15,605 nt of DNA from Planctomycetota bacterium (lineage in GTDB: Bacteria; Planctomycetota; UBA1135; UBA2386). The translations under genes were made by a program, and so were the position numbers. Location of the stretch: contig JAEUHU010000070.1 in assembly GCA_016793305.1 (NCBI GenBank), positions 1 through 15,605 on the forward strand. The letters run 5' to 3'. Shown here piece by piece: positions 8,862 through 15,605 of the stretch. Under the pieces are notes generated by a model. It saw only the letters and a list, made by a program, of their open reading frames with translations, was not told the DNA's origin and did not search any database. Position 1 is the first letter of the stretch; each line of letters opens with the position of its first letter.

Positions 8862-9809
8862 TCAGGCCTCCAGAAGGTCGGGGGTCGGGAACGGCGACTC
8901 GGTCGCGAAGCGGATCGCCGCGTCGATCTCGGCTTCGATCGTGCGTGGCAGCGCTGCCAGCTCGTGCGCGCTGCACAGGCCACTCGACAGGGCGAACTGC
9001 TCGAGCTTGTGGATCGGGCAGTCGCGCTCGCGCACCACCTCGTTCTCCGGCAGGTCGCAGCGCTCGTGGCCCTGGTGCTTCATCCACCGCTTGGTCGTGC
9101 AGTGCAGGAAGCGTGGCCCGGCGCCACTGCGCACGGCGTCGAGCGCGGTGCGCGCCGCGGCGAACGTCGCCAAGGCGTCGGTGCCGTCGACGGTGACGGC
9201 GGGCATCATCACCCGGGCCAGCTCGACGATGCCGTGCGCGCTGTGGGCGCTCTTCGGCATCACGTTCGAGAAGCCGTTGTCCTCGCAGACGAACAGCACC
9301 GGCAGCCGCTTCAGGGCCGCGAAGTTCAGGCTCTCGTAGAACACGCCGGCGTTGGTCGCCGCGTCGCCGAACCACGAGACGCCGACGAAGTCCGCGTTCT
9401 GCAGGCGGGATGCGAGCCCAGCGCCGACGCCGAGCGCGATCGAACCGCCGACGATCGCCGAGCTGCCCGGCAGCCCGTGCGCTTCGTCCATCAGGTGCAT
9501 CGAGCCACCGAAGCCGCGCGAGCAGCCGGTCGTGCGCCCGTAGAGCTCGGCCATCAGCTTCGGCAACGGCAGGCCCTTGCAGAGGGCCGGGCCGTGCGTG
9601 CGGTGGCCGAGGAACAGCTTGTCCGCGTCCGTCAGGTGCCGGCAGACACCCGCCGCCACGGCCTCCTGGCCGATGCACAGGTGCACCGGGGTCTCCAGCA
9701 CGTTGGTCGGGTACAGCGCGGCGATGCGTTCGCTGGTCTGGCGCACGCGACGCATCGCGGCCAGCAGCCAGAGCACGTCGTCGCGGGTGATGGTCTCGGT
9801 TCGGCTCAT
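8862..9809 (-). CDS. Thiamine-diphosphate 2-oxoacid dehydrogenase E1 component, alpha subunit
   Basis: At 315 residues it is at the short end for E1 alpha. Seen are HLCIGQEAVAAGVC (43-56), GHRTHG (68-73) for the active-site loop, GGSMHLMD (101-108), GLPGSSAIVGGSIALGVGA, and the ThDP/magnesium motif from GDAATNAGVFYESLNFA (148-164) to CEDNGFS (175-181). The classic GDG...NN motif reads GDA...DN, so Asp149 and Asn178 are kept but two neighbours differ. It pairs with the E1 beta gene three bases downstream to form an alpha2-beta2 enzyme. The ATG overlaps the HddA-type kinase stop (ATGA), with GGAGG at 9819-9823 nine bases upstream. Which 2-oxoacid or ketose it uses is not visible; it has no E2 or E3 partners here. 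Confidence 0.9.
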   Translation of the reverse strand: MSRTETITRDDVLWLLAAMRRVRQTSERIAALYPTNVLETPVHLCIGQEAVAAGVCRHLTDADKLFLGHRTHGPALCKGLPLPKLMAELYGRTTGCSRGFGGSMHLMDEAHGLPGSSAIVGGSIALGVGAGLASRLQNADFVGVSWFGDAATNAGVFYESLNFAALKRLPVLFVCEDNGFSNVMPKSAHSAHGIVELARVMMPAVTVDGTDALATFAAARTALDAVRSGAGPRFLHCTTKRWMKHQGHERCDLPENEVVRERDCPIHKLEQFALSSGLCSAHELAALPRTIEAEIDAAIRFATESPFPTPDLLEA

Positions 9810-10942
9810 CGGTCGGTTCCTCCGGCTACGGGTGCAGCGACCGGTGCTTCGGGGCCGGTCTCGGCGGGATAGGGGATCGTCCAGCGCGCATCGTCGTTCT
9901 CGCGGAAGGCGCGGATCGTCTGGCCGGCGCGGATCGCCTCGGCGGCGGTGAAGTCCTGCTCACGGTCGTAGAACAGGATCTGGCTGCCGGACGACTCGAA
10001 GCGGAACGGCACGTGCACCAGCTCGGGCAGCGCCTGGCGCACCGCCTCCTGGCGCTCGGGCGGCACGAACAGCAGCAGGAACCCGCCGCCGCCGGCCCCG
10101 GCGATCTTGCCGCCGATGGCGCCCGCGGCTCGTGCACGCAGGTAGACGTCGTCGAGGTCGTCGTTGCTGATGCCGCCGCCGAGGCTCTTCTTCTGCACCC
10201 AGCCTTCGTCGAGCAATTCGCCGAAGCGCTCGATGCCGTGCTCGCTCGCCAGCAGGTCGATGCTCTCGTCGACGAGGCCGCGCAGGATGCGCAGCTGGCG
10301 GCGCTTCTGCTGCAGGTCGGTGACGTAGGCGGTCGCGACCTTCGACGCCGTGCGCACGATGCCCGTGTAGAACAGCATCAGGTGCGCGTCGAGTTCCTGC
10401 AGGCGGCCGGGTCGCAGCACGATCGGGCTGACCTCGATGTGGCCGTTCGGCGCGAAGGTGATCTTGTTGAAGCCGCCGCACGCCGCCGACACCTGGTCCT
10501 GCGACCCGACCGTCTCGCGGAGCAGGTTCTGCTCGACGTGGATCGCCTCGTGCATCAGGTCCTGCTTGCCGACCATGCGGCCCTGCAGCGCGTGCAGCGC
10601 GTGCAGCAGGCCGACCGTGAAGGTGCTGCTGCTGCCCATGCCGCTGCGCGCCGGCAGGTCGCCGACGTGGTGCACCTCGACGCCACGCTCGAACCCCATG
10701 TGCTGCAGCAGGCAGCGCACCACCGGATGTTCGATCTCGGCGATCGAGGCACGGTTCTCGACCTTCGACCAGACGACTCGGTAGCGATAGTCGAAGAACG
10801 GCGGCAGGTAGCGACAGCTCAGGTAGCAGTACTTGTCGATCGTCGTCGCCAGCACCGCGCCACCGTGCTGGCGGTACCAGTCGGGGTAGTCGGTGCCGCC
10901 ACCGAAGAACGAGATGCGGAACGGGGTGCGGCTGATGATCAC
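9806..10942 (-). CDS. hddA: GHMP-family D-glycero-D-manno-heptose 7-phosphate kinase (HddA type)
   Basis: The 378-residue protein has the GHMP kinase motifs in order: an N-terminal strand IISRTPFRISFFGGGTDYP (2-20), the ATP loop DLPARSGMGSSST (95-107), ETVGSQDQVSAACGG (143-157) and the C-terminal KIAGAGGGGFLLL (279-291). The FGGGTDYPDW opening and length fit HddA and related sugar-1-kinases. HddA phosphorylates C1 of D-glycero-alpha-D-manno-heptose 7-phosphate, giving the 1,7-bisphosphate that GmhB then acts on. A close alternative is a fucose-kinase-like enzyme, but the neighbouring HddC-GmhB fusion settles the heptose reading. A tail of some 35 residues beyond the usual end is Ala/Pro-rich. 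The start is GTG 10942, overlapping the previous stop (GTGA), with AGGAG eight bases upstream. Confidence 0.88.
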   Translation of the reverse strand: MIISRTPFRISFFGGGTDYPDWYRQHGGAVLATTIDKYCYLSCRYLPPFFDYRYRVVWSKVENRASIAEIEHPVVRCLLQHMGFERGVEVHHVGDLPARSGMGSSSTFTVGLLHALHALQGRMVGKQDLMHEAIHVEQNLLRETVGSQDQVSAACGGFNKITFAPNGHIEVSPIVLRPGRLQELDAHLMLFYTGIVRTASKVATAYVTDLQQKRRQLRILRGLVDESIDLLASEHGIERFGELLDEGWVQKKSLGGGISNDDLDDVYLRARAAGAIGGKIAGAGGGGFLLLFVPPERQEAVRQALPELVHVPFRFESSGSQILFYDREQDFTAAEAIRAGQTIRAFRENDDARWTIPYPAETGPEAPVAAPVAGGTDR

Positions 10943-12249
10943 GCGCGAAGCTCCTGTTCGGCCAGTTGCGCCAACGAGTCGACGATGCGGTCGGGCTGGC
11001 AGGCGGCAGCCCGCTCGGTACCGGCGCCGTAGCCGGTGCGGACCAGGGCGGTGCGCACGCCGAGTCGCGTGCCGAGTTCGATGTCGCAGGCCTTGTCGCC
11101 GACGACCAGCACCTGCTCGGGGCGGAAGCCCAGGGTTCGCATCGCCTGCTCGAGCAGTTGCGGCTCCGGCTTGCGGCACGCGCAGCCGGCCTCCGGATGG
11201 TGCGGGCAGTGCCAGATGCCGTGCAGGTCGATGCCGTGCTCGGCGAGCTGGCGGCGCAGTTCGGCGTGGATCGCCGCGAGGGCCTGCTCGTCGAAGTAGC
11301 CGCGCGCGATGCCCGACTGGTTGGTGACGACGGCGACGTCGTAGCCGTGCTCGGCGAAGCGCCGCAGGCCGTCGACGACGCCGGGCAACAGGGCCACGCC
11401 GGCCGGATCGGCGAGGTAGTGCTTCTCCTCGATCAGGGTGCCGTCGCGATCGACGACCAGCAGGCCCTTGCGCGGGCGGGCCCGACGGGCCGCGCACGCC
11501 GCGAAGAACGCCGGAGCTGCGGCGAAGTCCGCGGGCACACCGATGTCGAGGAACGGGGCGTCGACGAGTTCGGCGGTGAGCCCCTCGGCGAGCAGCGTCG
11601 GCAGCACCTCGGTCTCGAACGACACCGGCCGGTCGCTCGGCAGCGCCGTCAGATGGCGCACCGGCAGCCAGACGAGGCCGGCGTGGATCGGGCCTCGGCC
11701 GGTCACGCCCTTCTCGCGGCAAGCGACCACCTGCAGCGAGCCGTCGTTCGCGCGGCGGAGGTCGAGGCGGCCGTAGCGAACGGTGTCGGCGACCTCGACG
11801 GCGAGCAGCGACGCCCCGGACCGAGTGCTTGCGCGCGCGACGAAGCCGCGCAGGTCGGCGTCGACGTACGAGTCGCCGTTCGTCACTAGCACCGCGTCGC
11901 AGCCCAGCGACGGCAGGCAGAGGCGCAGCGCCCCACCGGTGCCGAGCGGCGTGCTCTCGCGCGAGTAGACCAGCGGCACGCCGCCGTGCTCGCGGCCGAA
12001 CTCGCGTTCGATCTGCTCGCCGAGATGGCCCGTGCACAGCACGATCCGCCGGCATCCGGCCGCGGCGAGCTGGTCGAGCAGCAAGCCGAGGAACGGCTCG
12101 TCGCCGACCGGCGCCAGCGCCTTCGGCCGGTCGCCGACGACGCTGCAGAGCCGTGTGCCGAGCCCCCCCGCCAGCACCACGGCGGTGAAGCCGCCGCTGT
12201 CGCAGGTTCCGACATTCCCGTTCGCCGTCGCCGTGTCGCTCGTTCCCAT
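10939..12249 (-). CDS. hddC-gmhB: Fused heptose-1-phosphate nucleotidyltransferase (HddC) and heptose-1,7-bisphosphate phosphatase (GmhB)
   Basis: The 436-residue protein holds two enzymes. Residues about 21-240 are a sugar-nucleotidyltransferase: LAGGLGTRLCSVVGDRPKAL (26-45) binds the nucleotide, and TNGDSYVD (123-130, Asp126) binds metal; this matches HddC-type guanylyltransferases. Residues about 260-436 are a HAD-IIIA phosphatase: VDRDGTLI with Asp267 nucleophile and Asp269 acid/base, VTNQSG (308-313), the zinc-binding CPH...CACRKP region (Cys348, His350, Cys356, Cys358) with Lys360, and GDKACDI (384-390), all GmhB features. Together with HddA it would convert heptose 7-phosphate to GDP-heptose: kinase, C7 phosphatase, then GMP transfer. 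The nucleotide (GDP or other) is inferred from the family. GmhA, the isomerase that makes heptose 7-phosphate, is not in the window. The first 20 residues precede the domain and a close GGAG lies only three bases before the ATG, so the start is less sure. Confidence 0.9.
   Translation of the reverse strand: MGTSDTATANGNVGTCDSGGFTAVVLAGGLGTRLCSVVGDRPKALAPVGDEPFLGLLLDQLAAAGCRRIVLCTGHLGEQIEREFGREHGGVPLVYSRESTPLGTGGALRLCLPSLGCDAVLVTNGDSYVDADLRGFVARASTRSGASLLAVEVADTVRYGRLDLRRANDGSLQVVACREKGVTGRGPIHAGLVWLPVRHLTALPSDRPVSFETEVLPTLLAEGLTAELVDAPFLDIGVPADFAAAPAFFAACAARRARPRKGLLVVDRDGTLIEEKHYLADPAGVALLPGVVDGLRRFAEHGYDVAVVTNQSGIARGYFDEQALAAIHAELRRQLAEHGIDLHGIWHCPHHPEAGCACRKPEPQLLEQAMRTLGFRPEQVLVVGDKACDIELGTRLGVRTALVRTGYGAGTERAAACQPDRIVDSLAQLAEQELRA
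10951..10955 (-). promoter_or_regulatory. Ribosome-binding site that fixes the GTG start of hddA
   Basis: On the minus strand AGGAG lies eight bases before GTG 10942, inside the end of the upstream gene. It supports this non-ATG start; no in-frame ATG lies between the frame's entry and the conserved kinase opening. Confidence 0.7.
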
Positions 12250-12371
12250 CGCGCTCCGATCCGCGGCGCTCCTCCTCGGATGCGACCGCTGCCATCGGCG
12301 CTATCGGTGCCGCCAGCTCGGCGACTTGAAACGGGACGAACGCCCGGCCGCCGCACGCCGTGGAAATCCGC
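12250..12371. other. Gap between dehydratase end and heptose operon start
   Basis: This 122-base stretch is the only sizeable gap on the minus strand between 5024 and 15605, so it should hold any promoter for the heptose block and any terminator for the pfkA block. A purine-rich GAGGAGG at 12271-12277 lies 18-21 bases before the ATG, too far for a normal ribosome-binding site. I see no clear terminator hairpin with a T-run and no convincing promoter pair, so read-through between the blocks is possible. Confidence 0.4.
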
Positions 12372-13358
12372 TCAACGGCCGGCGAGCAGACGCTGCAGCA
12401 GAGGCAGCGGCAGGTTGCCGCCGCAGACGACCACCGCGGCGCGCCGCCCGCGCCGGCGCCCGTCGGCGAGGCACGCGGCGACCGCGACGCCAGCCGCCCC
12501 TTCGACCAGCAGGTGCTGGTGACGCAGGCAGCCCAGCATCGCGCTGGCGATCGCCGCTTCGTCGACCTCGACGAACCGGTCCACCAGCGCCTGGCACAGC
12601 GGGAACGTCAGGGCACCCGGCTCGACGCCGCCGGCGGTGCTGTCCGACCAGGTCGGTCCGCACGGCACGTCGACGATCGCGCCGGCGCGCACGCAGGCCG
12701 CCATCGCCGGCGACGCCAGCGGCGAACACGCGACCACCTCGACGCCGGGCGCCACCGCCTTCAGGTGGGCGGCCATGCCGGAGACGAGTCCGCCACCGCC
12801 GAGGGCCACGTAGACGGTGTCGACCTCGGGCCACTGCTGCAGCAGTTCGACCGCGACCGTGCCCTGCCCGGCGACCACCGCGGCGTCGTTGTAGGGCGAC
12901 AGGTAGGCGCGACCGCTCTTGTCCGCGACCTCGCGTGCGTGCCGTTCGGTGTCGACGCAGTCGTCGCCGTGCACGACCACCTCGGCTCCAGCGGCGGCGA
13001 TCGCCGCCCGCTTCTCGGCCGGCGTCGTCGTCGGCACGAACACCTGGGCCCTGGCCGAGAGCCGCCGCGAAGCCGTCGCGACCGCGAGGCCGTGGTTGCC
13101 GGACGACGCGGCGACGACCCCGCGGGCCAGGATGTCGGGGCGCAACGAGCGCAGCGCGTTCGCGGCGCCACGCAGCTTGAACGAGCCGGTCGCCTGCACG
13201 TTCTCGAGCTTGCAGCGCACCTCGACGCCGGTCGCCGCCGACAGCCAGGGCGACGGCACGGTCGGCGTGGTGACCACGGTCCCGGCGAGTGCTTCGGCGG
13301 CGGCGGCGACGGCTCGGGCCAGTGCGGCGGGAGCGACCACGTCAGCGAGGGGCCGCAT
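12372..13358 (-). CDS. PLP-dependent threonine/serine dehydratase-like enzyme (fold type II)
   Basis: This 328-residue protein shows the family order: ENVQATGSFKLRGA with Lys61 as the PLP Schiff-base lysine (52-65), SSGNHG (85-90), the phosphate-binding GGGGL (187-191) and a CGGN at 312-315 near the C-terminus. The length and the lack of a C-terminal ACT-like domain fit catabolic threonine dehydratases, serine dehydratases or serine/aspartate racemases more than feedback-regulated IlvA. The reaction would be deamination of L-threonine or L-serine to a 2-oxoacid; racemase or related activity cannot be excluded. The ATG at 13358 lies inside the end of the preceding gene (17-base overlap) and has no Shine-Dalgarno, so coupling is likely. 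An earlier frame extension to 13511 is antisense-like arginine-rich sequence with no family match. Confidence 0.88.
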   Translation of the reverse strand: MRPLADVVAPAALARAVAAAAEALAGTVVTTPTVPSPWLSAATGVEVRCKLENVQATGSFKLRGAANALRSLRPDILARGVVAASSGNHGLAVATASRRLSARAQVFVPTTTPAEKRAAIAAAGAEVVVHGDDCVDTERHAREVADKSGRAYLSPYNDAAVVAGQGTVAVELLQQWPEVDTVYVALGGGGLVSGMAAHLKAVAPGVEVVACSPLASPAMAACVRAGAIVDVPCGPTWSDSTAGGVEPGALTFPLCQALVDRFVEVDEAAIASAMLGCLRHQHLLVEGAAGVAVAACLADGRRRGRRAAVVVCGGNLPLPLLQRLLAGR

Positions 13359-14457
13359 TGCCCGGCGCCGGCTCGGCCGCCGGCACGGCGAACGGCGCGC
13401 CCTGCAGCGGCTCGAGGCGCAGCGAGGCCCCGCCAGGCAGGCGGAACGACGCGCCGCACCAGTGCACCTCCGCGCCGTTCGGCTCGGCGGTGCACACGAG
13501 GTCGGCGCCACGCACCTGTCGCGAGGCGCCTTGCACCGACAAGCCGGCGGCGGTGCCGGTCCGGCTCGGCACCAGGAAGAACGAGCAGCGTTCGCCGCGG
13601 TGCAACTGCACCTCGCCGAACGTGTGCTGCCAGACCACCGGTCGGTCGCTGTAGTTGGTCAGGGTGGCGCGCCCGCCGAACCAACCAGGCTCGGCGACGT
13701 CACGGTCGAGATGCACCAGCACCGCCGCCGCCGGATCGTCCGGCCCGAGCCCGCCCCAGCGCAGCGTCGAGCCGTCCTGCAGCAGGATCCGATGCGCGCG
13801 CTGCTGGCCGAACAGACGCAGGTGCGTGAAGCGCTCGCAATGCAGCACGATCTCGTCGGCCCCGAGCGAGCCGACCCGCACGAGGCTCGGGCCGAGCGCC
13901 ACCAACCGCGAACCGTCGTGCTGGATCAGCTCGAACTCGCCGGTCTGCCGCACCTCGACCGCCGCACCGGCCTTGGCCCCGCGCAGCTTGTCGTGGAACG
14001 GCAACGGCACGAACGGCTCTTCCCGCTCACTCTGCCACCACACGCGCTCGCTGTGACGGACCAGCAGGGCGAGCTCCTCGCCGAACGGCACCGGCGCCCG
14101 CGTGCGCAACCGCGCCCAACCGGGCCAGCCGTTCTCCGGCGGCAGCGGCGGCAGCGCCGGGCCACGCGGCAACCGTGGCAGGATCGGCGGCCCGCCCGGT
14201 CGCTGGAGTGAGCCTGGGTACTGGCCATAGCCGGCGAGCCCCGGCGCGAACACCGGGAAGCCCTGGAACGGCGTGCCCGGCGCTTGCTGCACGAAGGTCG
14301 AGCTCAGCCGATCCCACGAGTCCTGGGCCCGACGCAGCGCTTCCTGTTCCTCGACCGTCATGCCACCAGCCGGTGCTGCACCAGGATTCTGCTGGGCACC
14401 CGCCAGGGTGGCGAGCAGCAGCACGAGACCGAGGGACGTTGGTCCGAGTGCGTTCAT
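13342..14457 (-). CDS. Exported protein of unknown function, Pro-rich N-terminal region
   Basis: I do not recognise this 371-residue protein. Residues 1-21 are a good signal peptide (short N-region, LGLVLLLATLAGA core, likely cut after AGA). A short helical stretch (about 33-57) and a Gly/Pro-rich linker (about 60-113, with clusters such as LPRLPRG) lead into about 250 residues of alternating short hydrophobic and polar stretches that look beta-rich (for example LHCERFTHLRLFG and ILLQDGSTLRWGG). Cysteines are few (207, 291, 322, 334), and there is no lipobox or second membrane segment, so it is probably periplasmic or secreted. The ATG overlaps the phosphofructokinase stop (ATGA), with GGAGG only three bases upstream. 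The gene is real by frame, codon bias and signal peptide; its tie to sugar or amino-acid metabolism is unknown. Confidence 0.8.
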   Translation of the reverse strand: MNALGPTSLGLVLLLATLAGAQQNPGAAPAGGMTVEEQEALRRAQDSWDRLSSTFVQQAPGTPFQGFPVFAPGLAGYGQYPGSLQRPGGPPILPRLPRGPALPPLPPENGWPGWARLRTRAPVPFGEELALLVRHSERVWWQSEREEPFVPLPFHDKLRGAKAGAAVEVRQTGEFELIQHDGSRLVALGPSLVRVGSLGADEIVLHCERFTHLRLFGQQRAHRILLQDGSTLRWGGLGPDDPAAAVLVHLDRDVAEPGWFGGRATLTNYSDRPVVWQHTFGEVQLHRGERCSFFLVPSRTGTAAGLSVQGASRQVRGADLVCTAEPNGAEVHWCGASFRLPGGASLRLEPLQGAPFAVPAAEPAPGNAAPR

Positions 14458-15506
14458 GGGCCTCCGATCGGCAGGAAGAACGTCTCGTAGCGATCGAGGA
14501 ACTCGTTCGTCAAGGTCTTGCGGGCGGCGACCGCGGCCTGCAGCGGCACGTCGACGATCTCGCCGGCACGCATCGCCGCCATCATCCCGAAGCGCTTCTC
14601 GAGCACCAGGCGGGCGGCGCGCGCCCCGAGGCGCAGCGCGAAGATGCGATCGAACGCGATCGGCTTGCCGGCGCGCTGCAGGTGACCGAGCACCAGGTGC
14701 CGGGCCTCCCAGCCGAGGCGCGACTGGATGCGCTTGGCCAGCGTCGCGGCCACTCCGCCGGTCTTGTACTCGCCGAACTCGTCCTTCTCCATCGACGACA
14801 GGCAGGTGCCGCCCTCGAACAACCGCACGCCTTCGGCCGCGGCGACGATCGCCGAACGGGCGCCGCTGTTCTTCAGCTTCTGCAGGTTCTGGCAGACCTC
14901 TTCGACGTGGGCGTGGCGCTCGGGCACCAGCACGGCCTCGGCACCGGCGGCGACCCCCGCGTAGGCGGTGATCCAGCCGGCGTGGCGTCCCATGCACTCG
15001 ACCACCATCACCCGGCCGTGCGACTCGGCGGTGCTGCGCAGGTCGTCCATCGCGCGGGTGGCCACCTCGACCGCCGAGAAGAAGCCGAACGTGAAGTCGG
15101 TCGCGTCGAGGTCGTTGTCGATCGTCTTCGGCACGCCGACCACCGGCACGCCGTGTTCGCGGTGCAGCCGGTCGGCGGCGCCGAGCGTGCCTTCGCCGCC
15201 GATCGCCACCAGCGCGTCGAGCCGGTGCCGCGCCAGGGTGGCGAGCACCTTCGGCACCATCGCCTCGGGTTTGCGGTACGGGTTGTCGCCGCTGCTGCCG
15301 AGCAGCGTGCCGCCGTAGACCAGCAGGTGCTGGAAGTTCTCGTGCTGCAGCGAGCGATGCTGGTCCTCGATCAACCCGCGCCAGCCGTCGCGAAACCCGA
15401 CCAGCTCGGCCCCGGCCGCCAGCAGGCGCCGGCCGAGTCCACAGATCGCCGCGTTCAGACCCGGCGCATCGCCGCCGCCGGTCAACACTCCCACCCTGAT
15501 GCTCAA
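14454..15506 (-). CDS. pfkA: 6-phosphofructokinase, mixed-substrate group
   Basis: The 350-residue protein matches PfkA throughout: VGVLTGGGDAPGLNAAI (5-21), GGEGT (103-107), PKTIDND (126-132) with Asp130 as catalytic base, MGRHAGW (172-178) and a C-terminal GHLQRAG. It phosphorylates fructose 6-phosphate to the 1,6-bisphosphate in glycolysis. At the two donor-specificity sites it has Gly106 (E. coli Gly104, ATP-like) and Lys127 (E. coli Gly124, changed to Lys); with Glu105 this is the pattern of the mixed-substrate group (for example actinobacterial PfkA), so ATP is likely but pyrophosphate is not excluded. The start is TTG 15506, overlapping the previous stop (TTGA), with GGGAGG six bases upstream; the first in-frame GTG would cut into the first strand. 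The next gene overlaps its stop by ATGA. Confidence 0.93.
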   Translation of the reverse strand: MSIRVGVLTGGGDAPGLNAAICGLGRRLLAAGAELVGFRDGWRGLIEDQHRSLQHENFQHLLVYGGTLLGSSGDNPYRKPEAMVPKVLATLARHRLDALVAIGGEGTLGAADRLHREHGVPVVGVPKTIDNDLDATDFTFGFFSAVEVATRAMDDLRSTAESHGRVMVVECMGRHAGWITAYAGVAAGAEAVLVPERHAHVEEVCQNLQKLKNSGARSAIVAAAEGVRLFEGGTCLSSMEKDEFGEYKTGGVAATLAKRIQSRLGWEARHLVLGHLQRAGKPIAFDRIFALRLGARAARLVLEKRFGMMAAMRAGEIVDVPLQAAVAARKTLTNEFLDRYETFFLPIGGP

Positions 15507-15605
15507 GCCGAGCCTCCCAGACTGCTGTCGTCGTCGATCGGATACTTCGGTCCCGTGAACGGGGCCGGGTCGTCGGGCGGCGGGATGTCCGCCGCCTTCT
15601 TGCCG
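15503..15605 (-). CDS. Unidentified protein, acidic C-terminal tail (5' partial)
   Basis: Only the last 33 residues are present, entering from the right edge and ending at TGA 15503-15505, which overlaps the TTG start of pfkA. The tail is rich in Asp and Pro (IPPPDDPAPFTGPKYPIDDD) and Gly/Ser at the end, so it is probably disordered. I cannot assign a family. The one-base-shifted overlap with pfkA and the consistent high G/C in third positions support a real gene that is co-transcribed with pfkA. Confidence 0.6.
   Translation of the reverse strand, partial: GKKAADIPPPDDPAPFTGPKYPIDDDSSLGGSA
15513..15518 (-). promoter_or_regulatory. Strong ribosome-binding site fixing the TTG start of pfkA
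   Basis: GGGAGG on the minus strand lies six bases before TTG 15506, an ideal spacing, and no ATG or GTG is available before the conserved first strand. It lies inside the last codons of the upstream gene. Confidence 0.75.

Noticed and set aside
7812..9809. Reading the E1 pair as a split transketolase that could replace the missing heptose source
   Set aside because: The E1 beta blocks (TPISENAMTG, HSQTLHGWF) and E1 alpha blocks are those of 2-oxoacid dehydrogenases, not transketolases.
6307..9872. Very long plus-strand open frames opposite the radical SAM and E1 genes
   Set aside because: They cross several real gene ends and are rich in Arg, Ala and His without family motifs.
9806..12295. 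Possible single 829-residue fusion reaching from the HddC-GmhB region into HddA
   Set aside because: The first half is in the wrong frame for HddC-GmhB and looks like shadow sequence; the kinase starts at GTG 10942 with a good ribosome-binding site.
12250..12371. Possible -35/-10 promoter pair before the heptose block
   Set aside because: On the minus strand TTTCAA and GATAGC can be found at about the right distance, but both match the consensus poorly.
13359..14997. N-terminal extensions of the dehydratase and exported protein frames
   Set aside because: The extended parts are Arg-rich antisense-like sequence; the chosen starts give a proper enzyme start and a clean signal peptide.

Overview
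The window is gene-dense, GC-rich bacterial chromosome (roughly 65-70% G+C by eye, with G/C in most third codon positions) carrying 12 complete and 2 partial protein genes. I see no RNA genes, transposases, CRISPR arrays or phage genes. The Ser/Thr kinase has a DWG in place of DFG, a long activation segment and a single membrane segment followed by an outer domain. That style is common in Planctomycetota, so an uncultured or little-studied high-GC planctomycete (or relative) is my best guess; it is an inference from one gene. Several starts have clear Shine-Dalgarno sequences.

Left end, plus strand (1-1392): the last codons of a glyceraldehyde-3-phosphate dehydrogenase overlap, by ATGA, an ArsJ-type MFS permease. 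This is the known two-gene arsenate detoxification pair: GAPDH makes 1-arseno-3-phosphoglycerate and ArsJ exports it.

Middle (1459-4987): a minus-strand membrane Ser/Thr kinase with an unrecognised outer domain, a minus-strand AraC/GyrI-like regulator, and a divergent small exported VOC-fold protein. The kinase has visibly more A/T-ending codons than its neighbours.

Main block, minus strand (5024-12249): six genes almost without gaps, in transcription order: a fused heptose-1-phosphate nucleotidyltransferase/heptose-bisphosphate phosphatase (HddC-GmhB), an HddA-type heptose-7-phosphate kinase, E1 alpha and E1 beta of a thiamine-diphosphate 2-oxoacid dehydrogenase, a B12-binding radical SAM enzyme and a family 2 glycosyltransferase. 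The first two should make an activated (GDP-) D-glycero-D-manno-heptose. The ThDP and radical SAM enzymes have no usual partners here, so they may modify the sugar or its acceptor before glycosyl transfer. This is the most likely undescribed pathway in the window.

Right end, minus strand (12372-15605): an acidic C-terminal fragment of an unknown protein, a 6-phosphofructokinase of the mixed-substrate group (TTG start with a good ribosome-binding site), an exported protein of unknown function, and a PLP-dependent threonine/serine dehydratase-like enzyme. All four are coupled by overlapping ends. A 122-base gap separates them from the heptose block, so the two may be separate operons or one long one.
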